Positions 23,828 through 31,935 of a stretch of 34,589 nucleotides of DNA are shown here, in pieces (positions within the stretch are counted from its first letter, which is position 1; every line of letters starts with the position of its first letter). Source of the DNA: an uncultured Eubacteriales bacterium (GTDB lineage: Bacteria; Bacillota; Clostridia; Oscillospirales; Oscillospiraceae). The notes below the pieces were generated by a model. It did no database searches. It had not been told where the DNA came from and saw nothing but the letters and a program-made list of their open reading frames with translations. Location of the stretch: contig URDJ01000030.1 of assembly GCA_900546615.1 (NCBI GenBank), forward strand, positions 1 through 34,589, in the 5' to 3' direction. The position numbers and the translations under genes are program-made.

Positions 23828-24687
23828 TTTGCCGCCTCCGCCGCTTCGAACTGGTCCCGCAAGAAAACCTGCACCCGCGATATTTCTTCCCGCCATCCGC
23901 AGTTTCCTGAGTACCACATCTCTACCAAATACGGTCCCCTGTATCCTTGCTTTTCCAGCTGTGCAAAACACGCCTTGAAGTCCACACATCCGCTTCCAAA
24001 AGGTACGTTTCGGAAAACTCCGGTGCAGCTCTCGCTTACGGCAATAGTGTCCTTCAAATGCACCCCCACGATCCGGTTCTGCCCCTTCTTGAGCTCTCCG
24101 GCAGCATCACCGCGCCACGCACTCAAATTCCCTATGTCCGGATAGACAGTAAACCATGGAGATCTTATACGAGATATCAAACCCATGGCTTTGGACATGT
24201 CATTCATAAATTCCGTATCCATAGTTTCAACTGCCAGCATGATCTGTGCTTGTTCCGCCATGTGACAGGCTTCGGTGATCCCCTCCTCAAAATAGTACGC
24301 GCTTTTGTCATTTTTCTCTTCATAATACACATCGTAGCCAGCCAGCTGTATGACCCTGATGCCAAACTCCTTTGCAAACTCCAGAGCCTTTTTCATTATG
24401 GTCGCCGCCTGTGCTCTGATCAGCGGGTCTGCACTCCCAAACGGAAAACGCCGGTGAGCGCTCAGGCACATCGATGTCAGTTGTACGCCGGTCTTATCAA
24501 CAGCAGAATGAAGCTCCCGCTTTATTCGGGGATCAAGATCAAGCCGGGCAAGACGGTCGTCTGACTCGTCTATCGATATCTCGACAAAGTCAAATCCCAA
24601 TGCCTCGGCTGCACACATCCGATCCATCCACGTCAGCTCCGGGGGCATGGCCTTCTCATATATTCCAAGCTGATGCGCACCTAACAT
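23824..24687 (-). CDS. ulaE: L-ribulose-5-phosphate/L-xylulose-5-phosphate 3-epimerase (UlaE/SgbU type)
   Basis: A 287-residue TIM-barrel epimerase that would turn L-xylulose-5-phosphate into L-ribulose-5-phosphate. It matches E. coli UlaE closely: LGIYEKA, GFDFVEISIDESDDRLARLD, MCLSAHRRFPFGS, RVIQLAGYDVYY, YPDIGNLSAW, NVPFGSG and GPYLVEMW. Metal ligands are E154, D184, H210 and E256, against E155, D185, H211 and E251 in E. coli. A short insertion (about six residues) follows VHLKDT. GGAGGTCAAA precedes the ATG. It is coupled to the LyxK-type kinase, giving two consecutive pathway steps. Confidence 0.9.
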   Translation of the reverse strand: MLGAHQLGIYEKAMPPELTWMDRMCAAEALGFDFVEISIDESDDRLARLDLDPRIKRELHSAVDKTGVQLTSMCLSAHRRFPFGSADPLIRAQAATIMKKALEFAKEFGIRVIQLAGYDVYYEEKNDKSAYYFEEGITEACHMAEQAQIMLAVETMDTEFMNDMSKAMGLISRIRSPWFTVYPDIGNLSAWRGDAAGELKKGQNRIVGVHLKDTIAVSESCTGVFRNVPFGSGCVDFKACFAQLEKQGYRGPYLVEMWYSGNCGWREEISRVQVFLRDQFEAAEAAK

Positions 24688-24753
24688 TTTGACCTCCAGT
24701 CACAGTTTTTGGCCCCTGTCAGGACTCCAAAAGACGGCCCGACCACAGCTGGC

Positions 24754-25533
24754 TCAACCCTGCATCAGAGTTCGCACATATTTCAGCGCCGCTCGCATTT
24801 GGACCGGTGTATTCTCAGAATCAATGGCTTCAAACGCCAGGCTGCTACACTCCAGCCTGCCTACTTTATCGAGATACGGCCTGTAATCAAAGCCATCACC
24901 GTTCGCCGGAAATACCCTGCGCCTGCCCAGCGGATAGTCAATATGGCAATGTATAATTCGTTCGGCATATACATCGATGCTGTCAAAGCTGTCATGCGAA
25001 CCAACCATATGCCGCAAATCGCACATGAGCTTTATCGTTTCAGACCCTATTCGGGCCCTCACCTCATCAGCCTGAGCAAGAGTGGAAATATAGTTGCTGT
25101 TCGCCGGCCCAAGCGGTTCGATGGCTGTCAATATACCTCGCCTCGAAGCTATCTCGTCCACATATGCAATGAATTCTGTCGCTCTTTCAGCCTGACTATG
25201 AGCATCCCCATTTTGGGGCTTGATTGACCTTCCCTTTCCGGTCCCGAACGGCCAGACTCTGACCCCCAACGCAGCACATCGGTCGGCCCCGGCAGACAAG
25301 TAATCATACTGGCTCGACTTGTCAAAATCGGGTGCCGTAATGTCCAGATCGACAGGTAATATCCAGGAACAAACATGGTATGTCAGTCCTACCGACCCGA
25401 GTTGTTTAAGCACAGAAAGAAACTCCTCATCATCCATCGTCATGATTTCACGGAGATCAAGCTCCATCCTGTCAAAACCCGCAACCTTGATCGCCATAGC
25501 CTGGCTGGTCAAGCCCATGCATCCGAATTCCAT
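24754..25533 (-). CDS. TIM-barrel sugar isomerase/epimerase (xylose isomerase-like fold)
   Basis: A 259-residue member of the PF01261 TIM-barrel family, first gene of the leftward operon. Likely metal ligands are the Glu in LTAIEPLG, the Asp in KLMCDLRHM, the His in IHCHIDYP and the Glu in LAFEAI, the order found in D-tagatose/D-psicose 3-epimerases. It may interconvert a free ketose before the kinase step, but the substrate cannot be read from sequence. AAAGGCGG lies upstream of the ATG. About 200 bases separate the start from the minus-strand promoter at 25734-25762. A 66-bp gap precedes ulaE. Confidence 0.75.
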   Translation of the reverse strand: MEFGCMGLTSQAMAIKVAGFDRMELDLREIMTMDDEEFLSVLKQLGSVGLTYHVCSWILPVDLDITAPDFDKSSQYDYLSAGADRCAALGVRVWPFGTGKGRSIKPQNGDAHSQAERATEFIAYVDEIASRRGILTAIEPLGPANSNYISTLAQADEVRARIGSETIKLMCDLRHMVGSHDSFDSIDVYAERIIHCHIDYPLGRRRVFPANGDGFDYRPYLDKVGRLECSSLAFEAIDSENTPVQMRAALKYVRTLMQG

Positions 25534-25608
25534 ATCATGTCCGCCTTTCTTGTCTCAAAGGTACAAAATCCATGTCTCTTTTTGTAATTAATGCTGAGGG
25601 ATATTTCG

Positions 25609-25637
25609 TTGACAACCGTGCTGTACTGAATTATAAT
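25609..25637 (+). promoter_or_regulatory. Perfect-consensus promoter P1 of the Tct operon
   Basis: TTGACA (25609-25614), a 17-base spacer and TATAAT (25632-25637): no departure from the sigma-A consensus. It would start at about 25644 and give a leader of about 235 bases before tctC. No gene or clear riboswitch fold is seen in that leader. Operator site 1 lies directly over the first transcribed bases. Confidence 0.85.
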
Positions 25638-25648
25638 GAGAGCGGTTA

Positions 25649-25662
25649 TGGTATCGATTACA
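25649..25662. promoter_or_regulatory. LacI/CcpA-like operator site 1
   Basis: On the minus strand it reads TGTAATCGATACCA, 12 of 14 bases identical to site 2. The site has the central CG and near-palindromic arms of LacI/GalR-family operators. It covers the start region of promoter P1, a position for blocking initiation or elongation. Confidence 0.55.
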
Positions 25663-25733
25663 CAACGCGTCTCCGATAAATCGCCGTGGTTTTCTCGTAT
25701 TTATTTGTCGCAATTGACATATTGAACGCCTAT

Positions 25734-25762
25734 AAGATATCAAATATTCTTTGTTCTGTCAA
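25734..25762 (-). promoter_or_regulatory. Promoter of the leftward epimerase-kinase operon
   Basis: On the minus strand TTGACA (25762-25757), a 17-base spacer and TATCTT (25739-25734). It lies between the two rightward promoters, so leftward and rightward transcripts cross each other's control sites. Its leader is about 195 bases and includes operator site 1. Confidence 0.7.
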
Positions 25763-25776
25763 CGGCAAACAGCGTC

Positions 25777-25805
25777 TTCATTATATTTTTTGTAATCGTT
25801 ATCAT
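25777..25805 (+). promoter_or_regulatory. Second rightward promoter P2 of the Tct operon
   Basis: TTCATT (25777-25782), a 17-base spacer and TATCAT (25800-25805). The -10 box lies within operator site 2. Transcripts would begin about 65 bases above tctC. The -35 box is weaker than that of P1. Confidence 0.45.
25791..25804. promoter_or_regulatory. LacI/CcpA-like operator site 2 (cre-like)
   Basis: TGTAATCGTTATCA, with its flanking T and T, fits the Bacillus catabolite-responsive consensus WTGNAANCGNWNNCAW at every position. It overlaps the -10 box of P2. A dedicated LacI-family repressor would bind the same kind of site, so CcpA control is one reading of two. Confidence 0.6.
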
Positions 25806-25877
25806 TTGGCAGCCAGCCCATGCGTATGATGCCGCTTAATGTGGTGAATCATAAACAACATATTTAGGAGGATGAAA

Positions 25878-26900
25878 ATGAAAAAGCTACTTGCAACTCT
25901 GCTTGCGCTCTGCATGGTACTGTCTCTTGCCGCGTGCGGTTCAGAGCCTGCGAGCGAGAACACAAATCCCGGTACGGACGGCGAAAGTCCTAACGTCACA
26001 CTTGATTATCCCAAGCAGTCGATAAACGTTATAGTGCCTAAAGGTGCCGGTGGTCCCACCGACACCGCGGCCCGCATACTTTTAAAGTATTGCCAGGAAT
26101 ATGACTCCGACCTGAATTTCGTAGTCGAAAACGTAACGGGAGCAAATGGCGTCACCGGCATGACCAAGGGAGCACTCGCCAGCAACGACGGCTACACGCT
26201 TACCATGATAGTCGTTGAGCTGGGCATAATGCAGAACCTGCCCTCGTACAACTGCGCTGTAAGCACTGATGATTTCCGCCCGGTGAGTATATGCACCGCC
26301 AACACTGTCATGCTCTGCACACGCGCCGGCGAATATGAGGACATATATGACTTTATTGACCAAATGACAGCTGACACCAAAGTCGGCAACTCCGGCACTT
26401 ACGGCATAAGCGATCTTGGTTTCCAGACTGCCGCCCAGGGGTGGGGCAAAGAGTACACTTCGGTGCCGTATGCCGATGGAGACTCCGCCTCCATAGCCGC
26501 CCTGCTCGCCGACAATTCTGAGATCGACGCTATCGCCTGCTGTTCCTCCGGCACGCTCACCGCGCAGGTCGAGGCCGGTGCGCTCGACGTCCTCTGCGTA
26601 TTCGGTGATGAAGTACAGTCTTTCTGCCCGGACGCGCCTTTCCTCAAGGACCTCGAGGACGGCTATGCTGTTGACGCAGTTGTTAATGCGTGGTGCGGCG
26701 TTGCGGTGCCAGATGACACTCCTGATGATATCTACAACTACCTCGTTGAGGTATTCACCTATGCTACCGAGTCTGAGGAATTCCAAGCCGAACTCTATGA
26801 ATCCGGCACAGTACCAGCGGCGATTAACGGCGCTGATGCACAGGCTCTTGTCGATGAAGATGCCGCACACTATGCGGAGTTGCTGGCTGACGCCGAATAG
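25878..26900 (+). CDS. tctC: Tripartite tricarboxylate transporter substrate-binding lipoprotein (TctC)
   Basis: A 340-residue extracytoplasmic binding protein of the TctC/Bug family. The signal MKKLLATLLALCMVLSLAAC ends in a lipobox cysteine; a Ser/Asn/Thr linker follows. Family features are INVIVPKGAGGPTDTAAR near residues 49-66, the NVTGANGVTG loop and GVAVPDDTP near 280. These proteins bind carboxylates and deliver them to the TctAB membrane pair. The ATG at 25878 is chosen over the one at 25872 because AGGAGG ends at 25871 and leaves a normal six-base gap. The gene ends in TAG; about 100 bases follow before tctB, enough for differential expression. Confidence 0.9.
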   Translation: MKKLLATLLALCMVLSLAACGSEPASENTNPGTDGESPNVTLDYPKQSINVIVPKGAGGPTDTAARILLKYCQEYDSDLNFVVENVTGANGVTGMTKGALASNDGYTLTMIVVELGIMQNLPSYNCAVSTDDFRPVSICTANTVMLCTRAGEYEDIYDFIDQMTADTKVGNSGTYGISDLGFQTAAQGWGKEYTSVPYADGDSASIAALLADNSEIDAIACCSSGTLTAQVEAGALDVLCVFGDEVQSFCPDAPFLKDLEDGYAVDAVVNAWCGVAVPDDTPDDIYNYLVEVFTYATESEEFQAELYESGTVPAAINGADAQALVDEDAAHYAELLADAE

Positions 26901-27003
26901 TATCAGCACCACTCAGTTTACATTTCTCAAAGAGATCGGCGCTCATGCGTTGATCTCTTTGAGCTAAGTTGACCGCCAATCCGTCGATCAAAGAGGGTTT
27001 GAC

Positions 27004-27459
27004 ATGAAAAAAGCTAACTATTTGATAAGCATCCTTACTATCGCCACAGGCGTATTCTTCCTAATATACGGCCGCCGCTTCGCCGAAATAAGCCTTGACG
27101 GAATAACCTCATCTGCATCGTGGCCAAACATACTATCGTACTTATTGATCTTTTTAGGTGTCGTTTTGGGTGTATACAACACTATAAGCAAGTATATACC
27201 ACCATCAAAGATTGATTTTAAAAGCTATGAGTTCCACATGCTTTTGATAGTCATTGCCATGGTCATTGCTCTGTTGCTCGTATGGCGATATTTTGGCACC
27301 CTGATATCTTTGGCGATCTTCCTTCCGGCACTGAGTTTGCTTTTAGGAGAACGCCGTTGGTATGTTCTGCTGGCGTATGATGCAGGTGTGATCCTGTGCG
27401 TGTGGCTGATATTTGAAAAGTTACTCAATTCGCCGCTGGCAAAGCCATTTTTTGTTTAA
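27004..27459 (+). CDS. tctB: Tripartite tricarboxylate transporter small membrane subunit (TctB)
   Basis: A 151-residue protein with four predicted membrane segments (about 7-25, 38-58, 75-97 and 115-137), the size and topology of TctB. Sequence similarity in this family is low, so the call leans on position between tctC and tctA. GAGG precedes the ATG. The codons are clearly more A/T-rich than those in the left half of the window. AAGGAGGGGCGGCT joins it to tctA 12 bases later. Confidence 0.85.
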   Translation: MKKANYLISILTIATGVFFLIYGRRFAEISLDGITSSASWPNILSYLLIFLGVVLGVYNTISKYIPPSKIDFKSYEFHMLLIVIAMVIALLLVWRYFGTLISLAIFLPALSLLLGERRWYVLLAYDAGVILCVWLIFEKLLNSPLAKPFFV

Positions 27460-27471
27460 GGAGGGGCGGCT

Positions 27472-29004
27472 ATGCAGGAAATACTGAATTCAATATCTCA
27501 AGTCTGTACGTTTGAAGGCATTATCGTTGTTGCTGGCGGCGTCTTGATCGGCATCATCATGGGCGCACTTCCTGGTATATCAGTAAACATGGCCATTACG
27601 CTGCTTTTCCCATTCGCTTATGCAGTGGAGGGTGTGAATGGCATCAACATGCTGCTGGGCGTCATGTGCGGCGCTATATATGGAGGCTCCATATCGGCCA
27701 TCCTTCTCAATACCCCTGGAACGCCTGGCTCCGCAGCCACTATGATAGACGGCTATCCGCTCACCCGCCAGGGGCAACCTGGACGAGCGCTGGGCATGAG
27801 CACCTTCGCAAGCGGTATAGGCGGTATTCTCAGCTGTATCTGCCTCGTATTTTTTGCACCTCTGCTTGCTAAACTGGCTCTGAAGTTTTCCTCCCTTGAG
27901 TATTGCGCGTTCGCCTTTTTTGGCATCAGCATCATATCGTCTCTGTCTTCTGATTCCATCATCAAGGGCCTCATATGCGGAGTTATCGGGCTTCTTCTTA
28001 CCTGCATCGGCGTTGACCCCATAAATGGCGTTGCGCGTTACTCATTCAACTCACATTATCTGATGGGCGGAATCTCTTTCCTGCCCCTGCTCATCGGCCT
28101 GCTGGCGTTCTCAAGAGTACTGATAAATGTTGAAGATGCGTTTCGGAAGAAGAGACTCAACGAAAAAACCGTCCTAAACTTTGACCCCAAGCAGAAGTTG
28201 AAGATATTCCCTGAACGCAGCGATATTAAACGGTGCATGCCCACCATTCTTGGCAGCAGTCTGCTTGGTACGGCCATAGGCTGCGTGCCCGGAACGGGCG
28301 GCGATATTGCCTGCTTTATTGCCTACAACGAAGCAAAACGATTTAATCGCAAGCACAAGGAAGAGTTCGGACACGGAGCTATCGAGGGAGTTGCAGCGCC
28401 TGAAGCCGCTAACAACGGCGTCTCCGGCGGAGCAATGATACCCATGCTCTCGCTCGGCATCCCCGGAGACGGAGCCACGGCGATACTGCTCGGTGCCCTG
28501 ATGATAAAAGGCATAACGCCCGGTCCTACCCTGTTCTCGTCCGAGATGGGCAAAGTATACCAAATCTTCATCGGCATGGGTCTGGCAAACATTTTTATGA
28601 TTGTCATCGGTTTTCTCATCCTGAGATGGGCCGTCAAAGTAGTAAAGATACCCGAACGGTTTTTGCTGCCGCTCATAGTGGCTCTGTGTTTCATAGGCAC
28701 CTATTCATATGGTCACACCTATACCGACCTCATAGTTATGGTATCAGGCGGTGTCATCGGTTACTTTGCAATCAAACACGACTTTACCATGTCGTCGGTA
28801 GTCATCGGATTCATTCTCGGTTCTATGACAGAATCGAATTTCCGGCGATACCTGCTCATAAACGATGGCGATTTCATGTCCATCTTTGACAGGCCGATAG
28901 CCGTGGCATTCTTTGCCCTGTCGCTTATTACGATTTTTGTTCCTATTATCAAAAAGCTTAAGGCCGAAGTCAAAAGATCCAAAAACAACGGCGCGGACGC
29001 ATGA
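27472..29004 (+). CDS. tctA: Tripartite tricarboxylate transporter large permease (TctA)
   Basis: A 510-residue permease with about 11-12 membrane segments. The family signature GALPGISVNMAITLLFPFAY is at about residues 31-50, with GAIYGGSISAILLNTPGTPGS near 64-84 and GCVPGTGGDIA near 265-275, the internal repeat of the PGxG loop. Drives sodium- or proton-coupled uptake of the carboxylate bound by TctC. A strong Shine-Dalgarno precedes the ATG. The stop (TGA, 29002-29004) overlaps a possible ATG for the next gene. Confidence 0.94.
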   Translation: MQEILNSISQVCTFEGIIVVAGGVLIGIIMGALPGISVNMAITLLFPFAYAVEGVNGINMLLGVMCGAIYGGSISAILLNTPGTPGSAATMIDGYPLTRQGQPGRALGMSTFASGIGGILSCICLVFFAPLLAKLALKFSSLEYCAFAFFGISIISSLSSDSIIKGLICGVIGLLLTCIGVDPINGVARYSFNSHYLMGGISFLPLLIGLLAFSRVLINVEDAFRKKRLNEKTVLNFDPKQKLKIFPERSDIKRCMPTILGSSLLGTAIGCVPGTGGDIACFIAYNEAKRFNRKHKEEFGHGAIEGVAAPEAANNGVSGGAMIPMLSLGIPGDGATAILLGALMIKGITPGPTLFSSEMGKVYQIFIGMGLANIFMIVIGFLILRWAVKVVKIPERFLLPLIVALCFIGTYSYGHTYTDLIVMVSGGVIGYFAIKHDFTMSSVVIGFILGSMTESNFRRYLLINDGDFMSIFDRPIAVAFFALSLITIFVPIIKKLKAEVKRSKNNGADA

Positions 29005-29027
29005 GCAGTTCTGATGAGGTAAATAAT

Positions 29028-29954
29028 ATGGCATTTAATGTTAACAGCGGTGTCTGGCCCACAATGATAACTGCATTTACAAACGACGGCAAACTGGATT
29101 TCAAGGGTATAAGCAACATGTGTGACTGGTATGTCAGTCATGGCTGCGACGGCGTATTCACCGTGTGTCAGTCAAGCGAAATGCGGTTTTTATCTGAGGC
29201 CGAAAAACTGGATCTGGCAAAATGTGTAGTTGACTCGATAGGCGGAAGAATACAGGTTGTCGCTTCCGGGCACACACAGTCTGATAAGGGAGCTCAGTAC
29301 GCGGCAATAGAAAGCATGATGAAAACCGGCGTCGATGCCTATGTCCTGGTCAGCAACCGTCTCGATCCATACAATGAGGGCGACGATGTTTTTGAACAAA
29401 ACGCCGTCGATATTTTTGAGCGTTACCCCGATATCGACTTTGGTATCTATGAGTGCCCGCATCCGTACAAAAGACTCGTCCCAACTGCATTTTTGAGTAA
29501 GTATGCAAAAAGCGGAGAGTTGATCTTCCTTAAAGACACATGCTGCGACTACGAGCTCATACGAGAACGCCTGAGGGCTACAAGCGATACAGGGCTCAAG
29601 CTGTTCAACGCGAATGCTGCCACATTTTATGACAGCATTGTACACGGAGGCGCCGGATATAACGGCATAATGGCGAACTTCCATCCAGAGTTATATAAAT
29701 GGGTCATTACACACCTGCACAGCCGCCCGGAAGAAGCCAAACTGCTGGCCGACTTCCTGACCGAAGCTGCAATGATCGAGCTCAGGATATATCCCGTAAG
29801 CGCCAAATACCATATGGTGCTTGAGGGCATAGAAATTGAACTCGAGAGTAGAAGCGCCGACCAGGCTGCATTCAACAGAAATGCCCGCATGGAGGTGGAC
29901 AGCCTTTACGCCCTTGAGCGCAAGATCAGACAGATGCTTGATATCGTCATTTGA
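29028..29954 (+). CDS. DapA/NanA-family (dihydrodipicolinate synthase-like) lyase
   Basis: A 308-residue class I aldolase-fold enzyme. Catalytic Y141 (GIYECP) and Schiff-base K169 (IFLKDTC) are 28 residues apart, as in DapA (Y133/K161). The DapA GTTGE loop is replaced by CQSSE (47-51), which argues against true dihydrodipicolinate synthase and for a sugar-acid role such as 2-keto-3-deoxy acid aldolase, dehydratase or lyase. Context (carboxylate transporter, KDG kinase, KDPG aldolase) agrees. The ATG at 29028 is preferred, with GATGAGG at a proper distance and the fold starting at once; an ATG at 29001 overlapping the TctA stop is possible and would add nine residues. Confidence 0.83.
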   Translation: MAFNVNSGVWPTMITAFTNDGKLDFKGISNMCDWYVSHGCDGVFTVCQSSEMRFLSEAEKLDLAKCVVDSIGGRIQVVASGHTQSDKGAQYAAIESMMKTGVDAYVLVSNRLDPYNEGDDVFEQNAVDIFERYPDIDFGIYECPHPYKRLVPTAFLSKYAKSGELIFLKDTCCDYELIRERLRATSDTGLKLFNANAATFYDSIVHGGAGYNGIMANFHPELYKWVITHLHSRPEEAKLLADFLTEAAMIELRIYPVSAKYHMVLEGIEIELESRSADQAAFNRNARMEVDSLYALERKIRQMLDIVI

Positions 29955-29968
29955 GGTGGATGCTCAAC

Positions 29969-30967
29969 ATGAAAGTTTGTCTCATTGGCTGCGGCGACAT
30001 TGCTAACGCCGCGCACGGCCCTGCACTCGCCAGACTCAAGCAGGAAGGCAAAGCAGAATTGGCCGGATGCTGTAACAGAACAATAAAAAAGGCTGAAGCT
30101 TTCAAAGAAAAGTTCGGCTTTGACAGCGCGTGGTCTGACTACCACGATATGCTCGACGCCTTACATCCCGAAGCGGTCTTCGTCCTGCTGCCCGTAAACC
30201 GAATTGCCGCGGCAGCTGCCGACATTATGAAGATGGGCTACCCTTTAATAATGGAAAAGCCCCCTGGACTTGATACAGCAGAAACGGACATGCTGATAAA
30301 CACCGCAAAAGAATTCAACGCATTTAACGCAGTCATGTTTAACCGGCGCTCCATGCCTCTGCTTATTCGGTTGAAGGAGGAACTTCAAGGGCGGGCAATA
30401 GATTCAATAACGCTCGAAATGTGCCGCTTCAACAGGGCTAATGGCGAAGATTTTACAACGACCGCTATCCATGGGATAGATTGCGTGTCCTATCTGGCCG
30501 GACAAAAGTACAGGGACCTGAGCTTTTTCTATGACGAGCACACCGAAGCGGGCTATACCAACTACCATATTCATGGGCAGCTTGCTGGCGGCACACGTGT
30601 CGATATGCACTTTATGCCTGTTGCAGGAGCGGTAACGGAAAGACTCACGGTATATGTCCATAACGCCCAGTACTACTTGAACCTGCCAGTCTGGAGCGGC
30701 ACGGAGTATACTAACGGCTTCGACCATCCCGGGCACCTCACTGGCGCATCGGGGCAGATGCCGGTCCTCGATATAGATGGGCGTGAATACTCAAATACTG
30801 ACGAAGGGTTTGTGCTCAACGGATTCTACGACGAAGATCGTCTGCTTCTCGACGCAATACGCAACGGAAAACCCAGTCCACACGAGATAAAAACAGGGCG
30901 GCAGAGCGTTGAGATCATGCTCGCGATGCGGAAAAGAATCCCTCACATGAATTGGGAGGTCGAATAA
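29969..30967 (+). CDS. Gfo/Idh/MocA-family NAD(P)-dependent oxidoreductase 1
   Basis: A 332-residue dehydrogenase. The N-terminal Rossmann fold begins with KVCLIGCGDIANAAHG (GxGxxA dinucleotide motif); MEKPPGL near residue 96 is the family EKP motif with the catalytic lysine, and AIHGIDCVSYLAG lies near 165-177. The C-terminal alpha/beta domain binds the sugar or sugar acid. GAGGTGGA at 29953-29960 places the start at 29969 rather than at upstream in-frame TTG or ATG codons. The stop overlaps the next gene (TAATG). Members oxidise or reduce hydroxyls on sugars, inositols or glycosides; the substrate here is unknown. Confidence 0.88.
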   Translation: MKVCLIGCGDIANAAHGPALARLKQEGKAELAGCCNRTIKKAEAFKEKFGFDSAWSDYHDMLDALHPEAVFVLLPVNRIAAAAADIMKMGYPLIMEKPPGLDTAETDMLINTAKEFNAFNAVMFNRRSMPLLIRLKEELQGRAIDSITLEMCRFNRANGEDFTTTAIHGIDCVSYLAGQKYRDLSFFYDEHTEAGYTNYHIHGQLAGGTRVDMHFMPVAGAVTERLTVYVHNAQYYLNLPVWSGTEYTNGFDHPGHLTGASGQMPVLDIDGREYSNTDEGFVLNGFYDEDRLLLDAIRNGKPSPHEIKTGRQSVEIMLAMRKRIPHMNWEVE

Positions 30968-31932
30968 TGGGCGAAAAAACTGTGAGAGTTGGTATAATCG
31001 GCAACGGTGCCATAGCGCACTCAGCGCATCTGCCTGCGCTGTCCACAATGCCGGGAGTTGAGATTGCCGGTATAATGGGAAGGGATCTGGAAAAAGCCCG
31101 TACAACGGCTAAAAGCTACGGTATACCCTTTGTTGCAAAGGATCTGGACGAACTCATAAAGCAGGACATAGACGCCGCGGTTCTCCTTACACCAAAGACT
31201 GTCAGGCGTGAATATCTGCTCCCTCTCATTGAAGCAAAAATCGATATCCTTGTGGAAAAGCCGCTCGCTTCCACTTTGAAAGAATGTGAATATTTGGCGG
31301 ATGTGTCCGCCAGGTCGGGGCAGATAGTCATGGTGGCGTTCAACAGGCGATTTTCCCCTATCAACAAGCAGGGTATTGCAGAGTTTGCTGACCGCGCTCC
31401 CGGTCTTGTCGTGTGCAACAAATCCAGGGAATTTAAGGAGTATCGCGCCACACTGGAAAACTCAATACATATGGTCGATATGATGCGTTATATCCTCGGG
31501 GAATGCACCTCGGTCAAGGCTGAGGCACGGTGGGGCGATGATCCGTTCTATGAAGATCTTTGCACCGCGCAGCTGACATTTGAAAATGGCTCGGTCGGAG
31601 TTCTCTGTGCCAGCAGGCAGGCAGGTCAATGGTATGAGCGCATTGAAATGTTCGGCGGAAACAAAACTGTCATAATGGAAAGCCCGGACAGATTGACCGT
31701 AATAAAGACCGATCACGAAGAGGTATACAACTCTACGCCCCTTAACAAGGGATGGGCGAACTACGTCGATAACATTGGGTTCAGAGGCTGCGATCAGCAC
31801 TTTATCGACTGCGTCCGCACAAGGCAGAAACCCCTTACCTCTGCCGAAGACGCATATAAAACACATGAGCTGATGGACAGAATACTGCGTTCTGCCGGAC
31901 TGCCAGATTTATCTAACGAATGGAGCAAATAG
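30967..31932 (+). CDS. Gfo/Idh/MocA-family NAD(P)-dependent oxidoreductase 2
   Basis: A 321-residue paralogue-type dehydrogenase. RVGIIGNGAIAHSAHLPAL is the Rossmann motif, ILVEKPLAS holds the EKP lysine near residue 99, and NSIHMVDMMRYILG near 168-181 carries the conserved active-site His/Asp pattern. The ATG (30967) shares one base with the previous stop and has GGGAGG upstream, so the two dehydrogenases are co-translated. They differ clearly in sequence, so they are unlikely to be a recent duplication and may act at two redox steps. Ends in TAG. Confidence 0.88.
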   Translation: MGEKTVRVGIIGNGAIAHSAHLPALSTMPGVEIAGIMGRDLEKARTTAKSYGIPFVAKDLDELIKQDIDAAVLLTPKTVRREYLLPLIEAKIDILVEKPLASTLKECEYLADVSARSGQIVMVAFNRRFSPINKQGIAEFADRAPGLVVCNKSREFKEYRATLENSIHMVDMMRYILGECTSVKAEARWGDDPFYEDLCTAQLTFENGSVGVLCASRQAGQWYERIEMFGGNKTVIMESPDRLTVIKTDHEEVYNSTPLNKGWANYVDNIGFRGCDQHFIDCVRTRQKPLTSAEDAYKTHELMDRILRSAGLPDLSNEWSK

Positions 31933-31935
31933 ATC

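Noticed and set aside
22328..23989. Longer start for the LyxK-type kinase (553 residues)
   Set aside because: The extra N-terminus is not kinase-like and overlaps ulaE. The ATG at 23827 begins the phosphate-binding strand and overlaps the ulaE stop as ATGA.
25714..25742. TTGACA at 25714 as a third rightward promoter
   Set aside because: At a 17-base spacing the -10 position is ATATCA, and TATAAG lies only about 12 bases away, so no acceptable pair forms.
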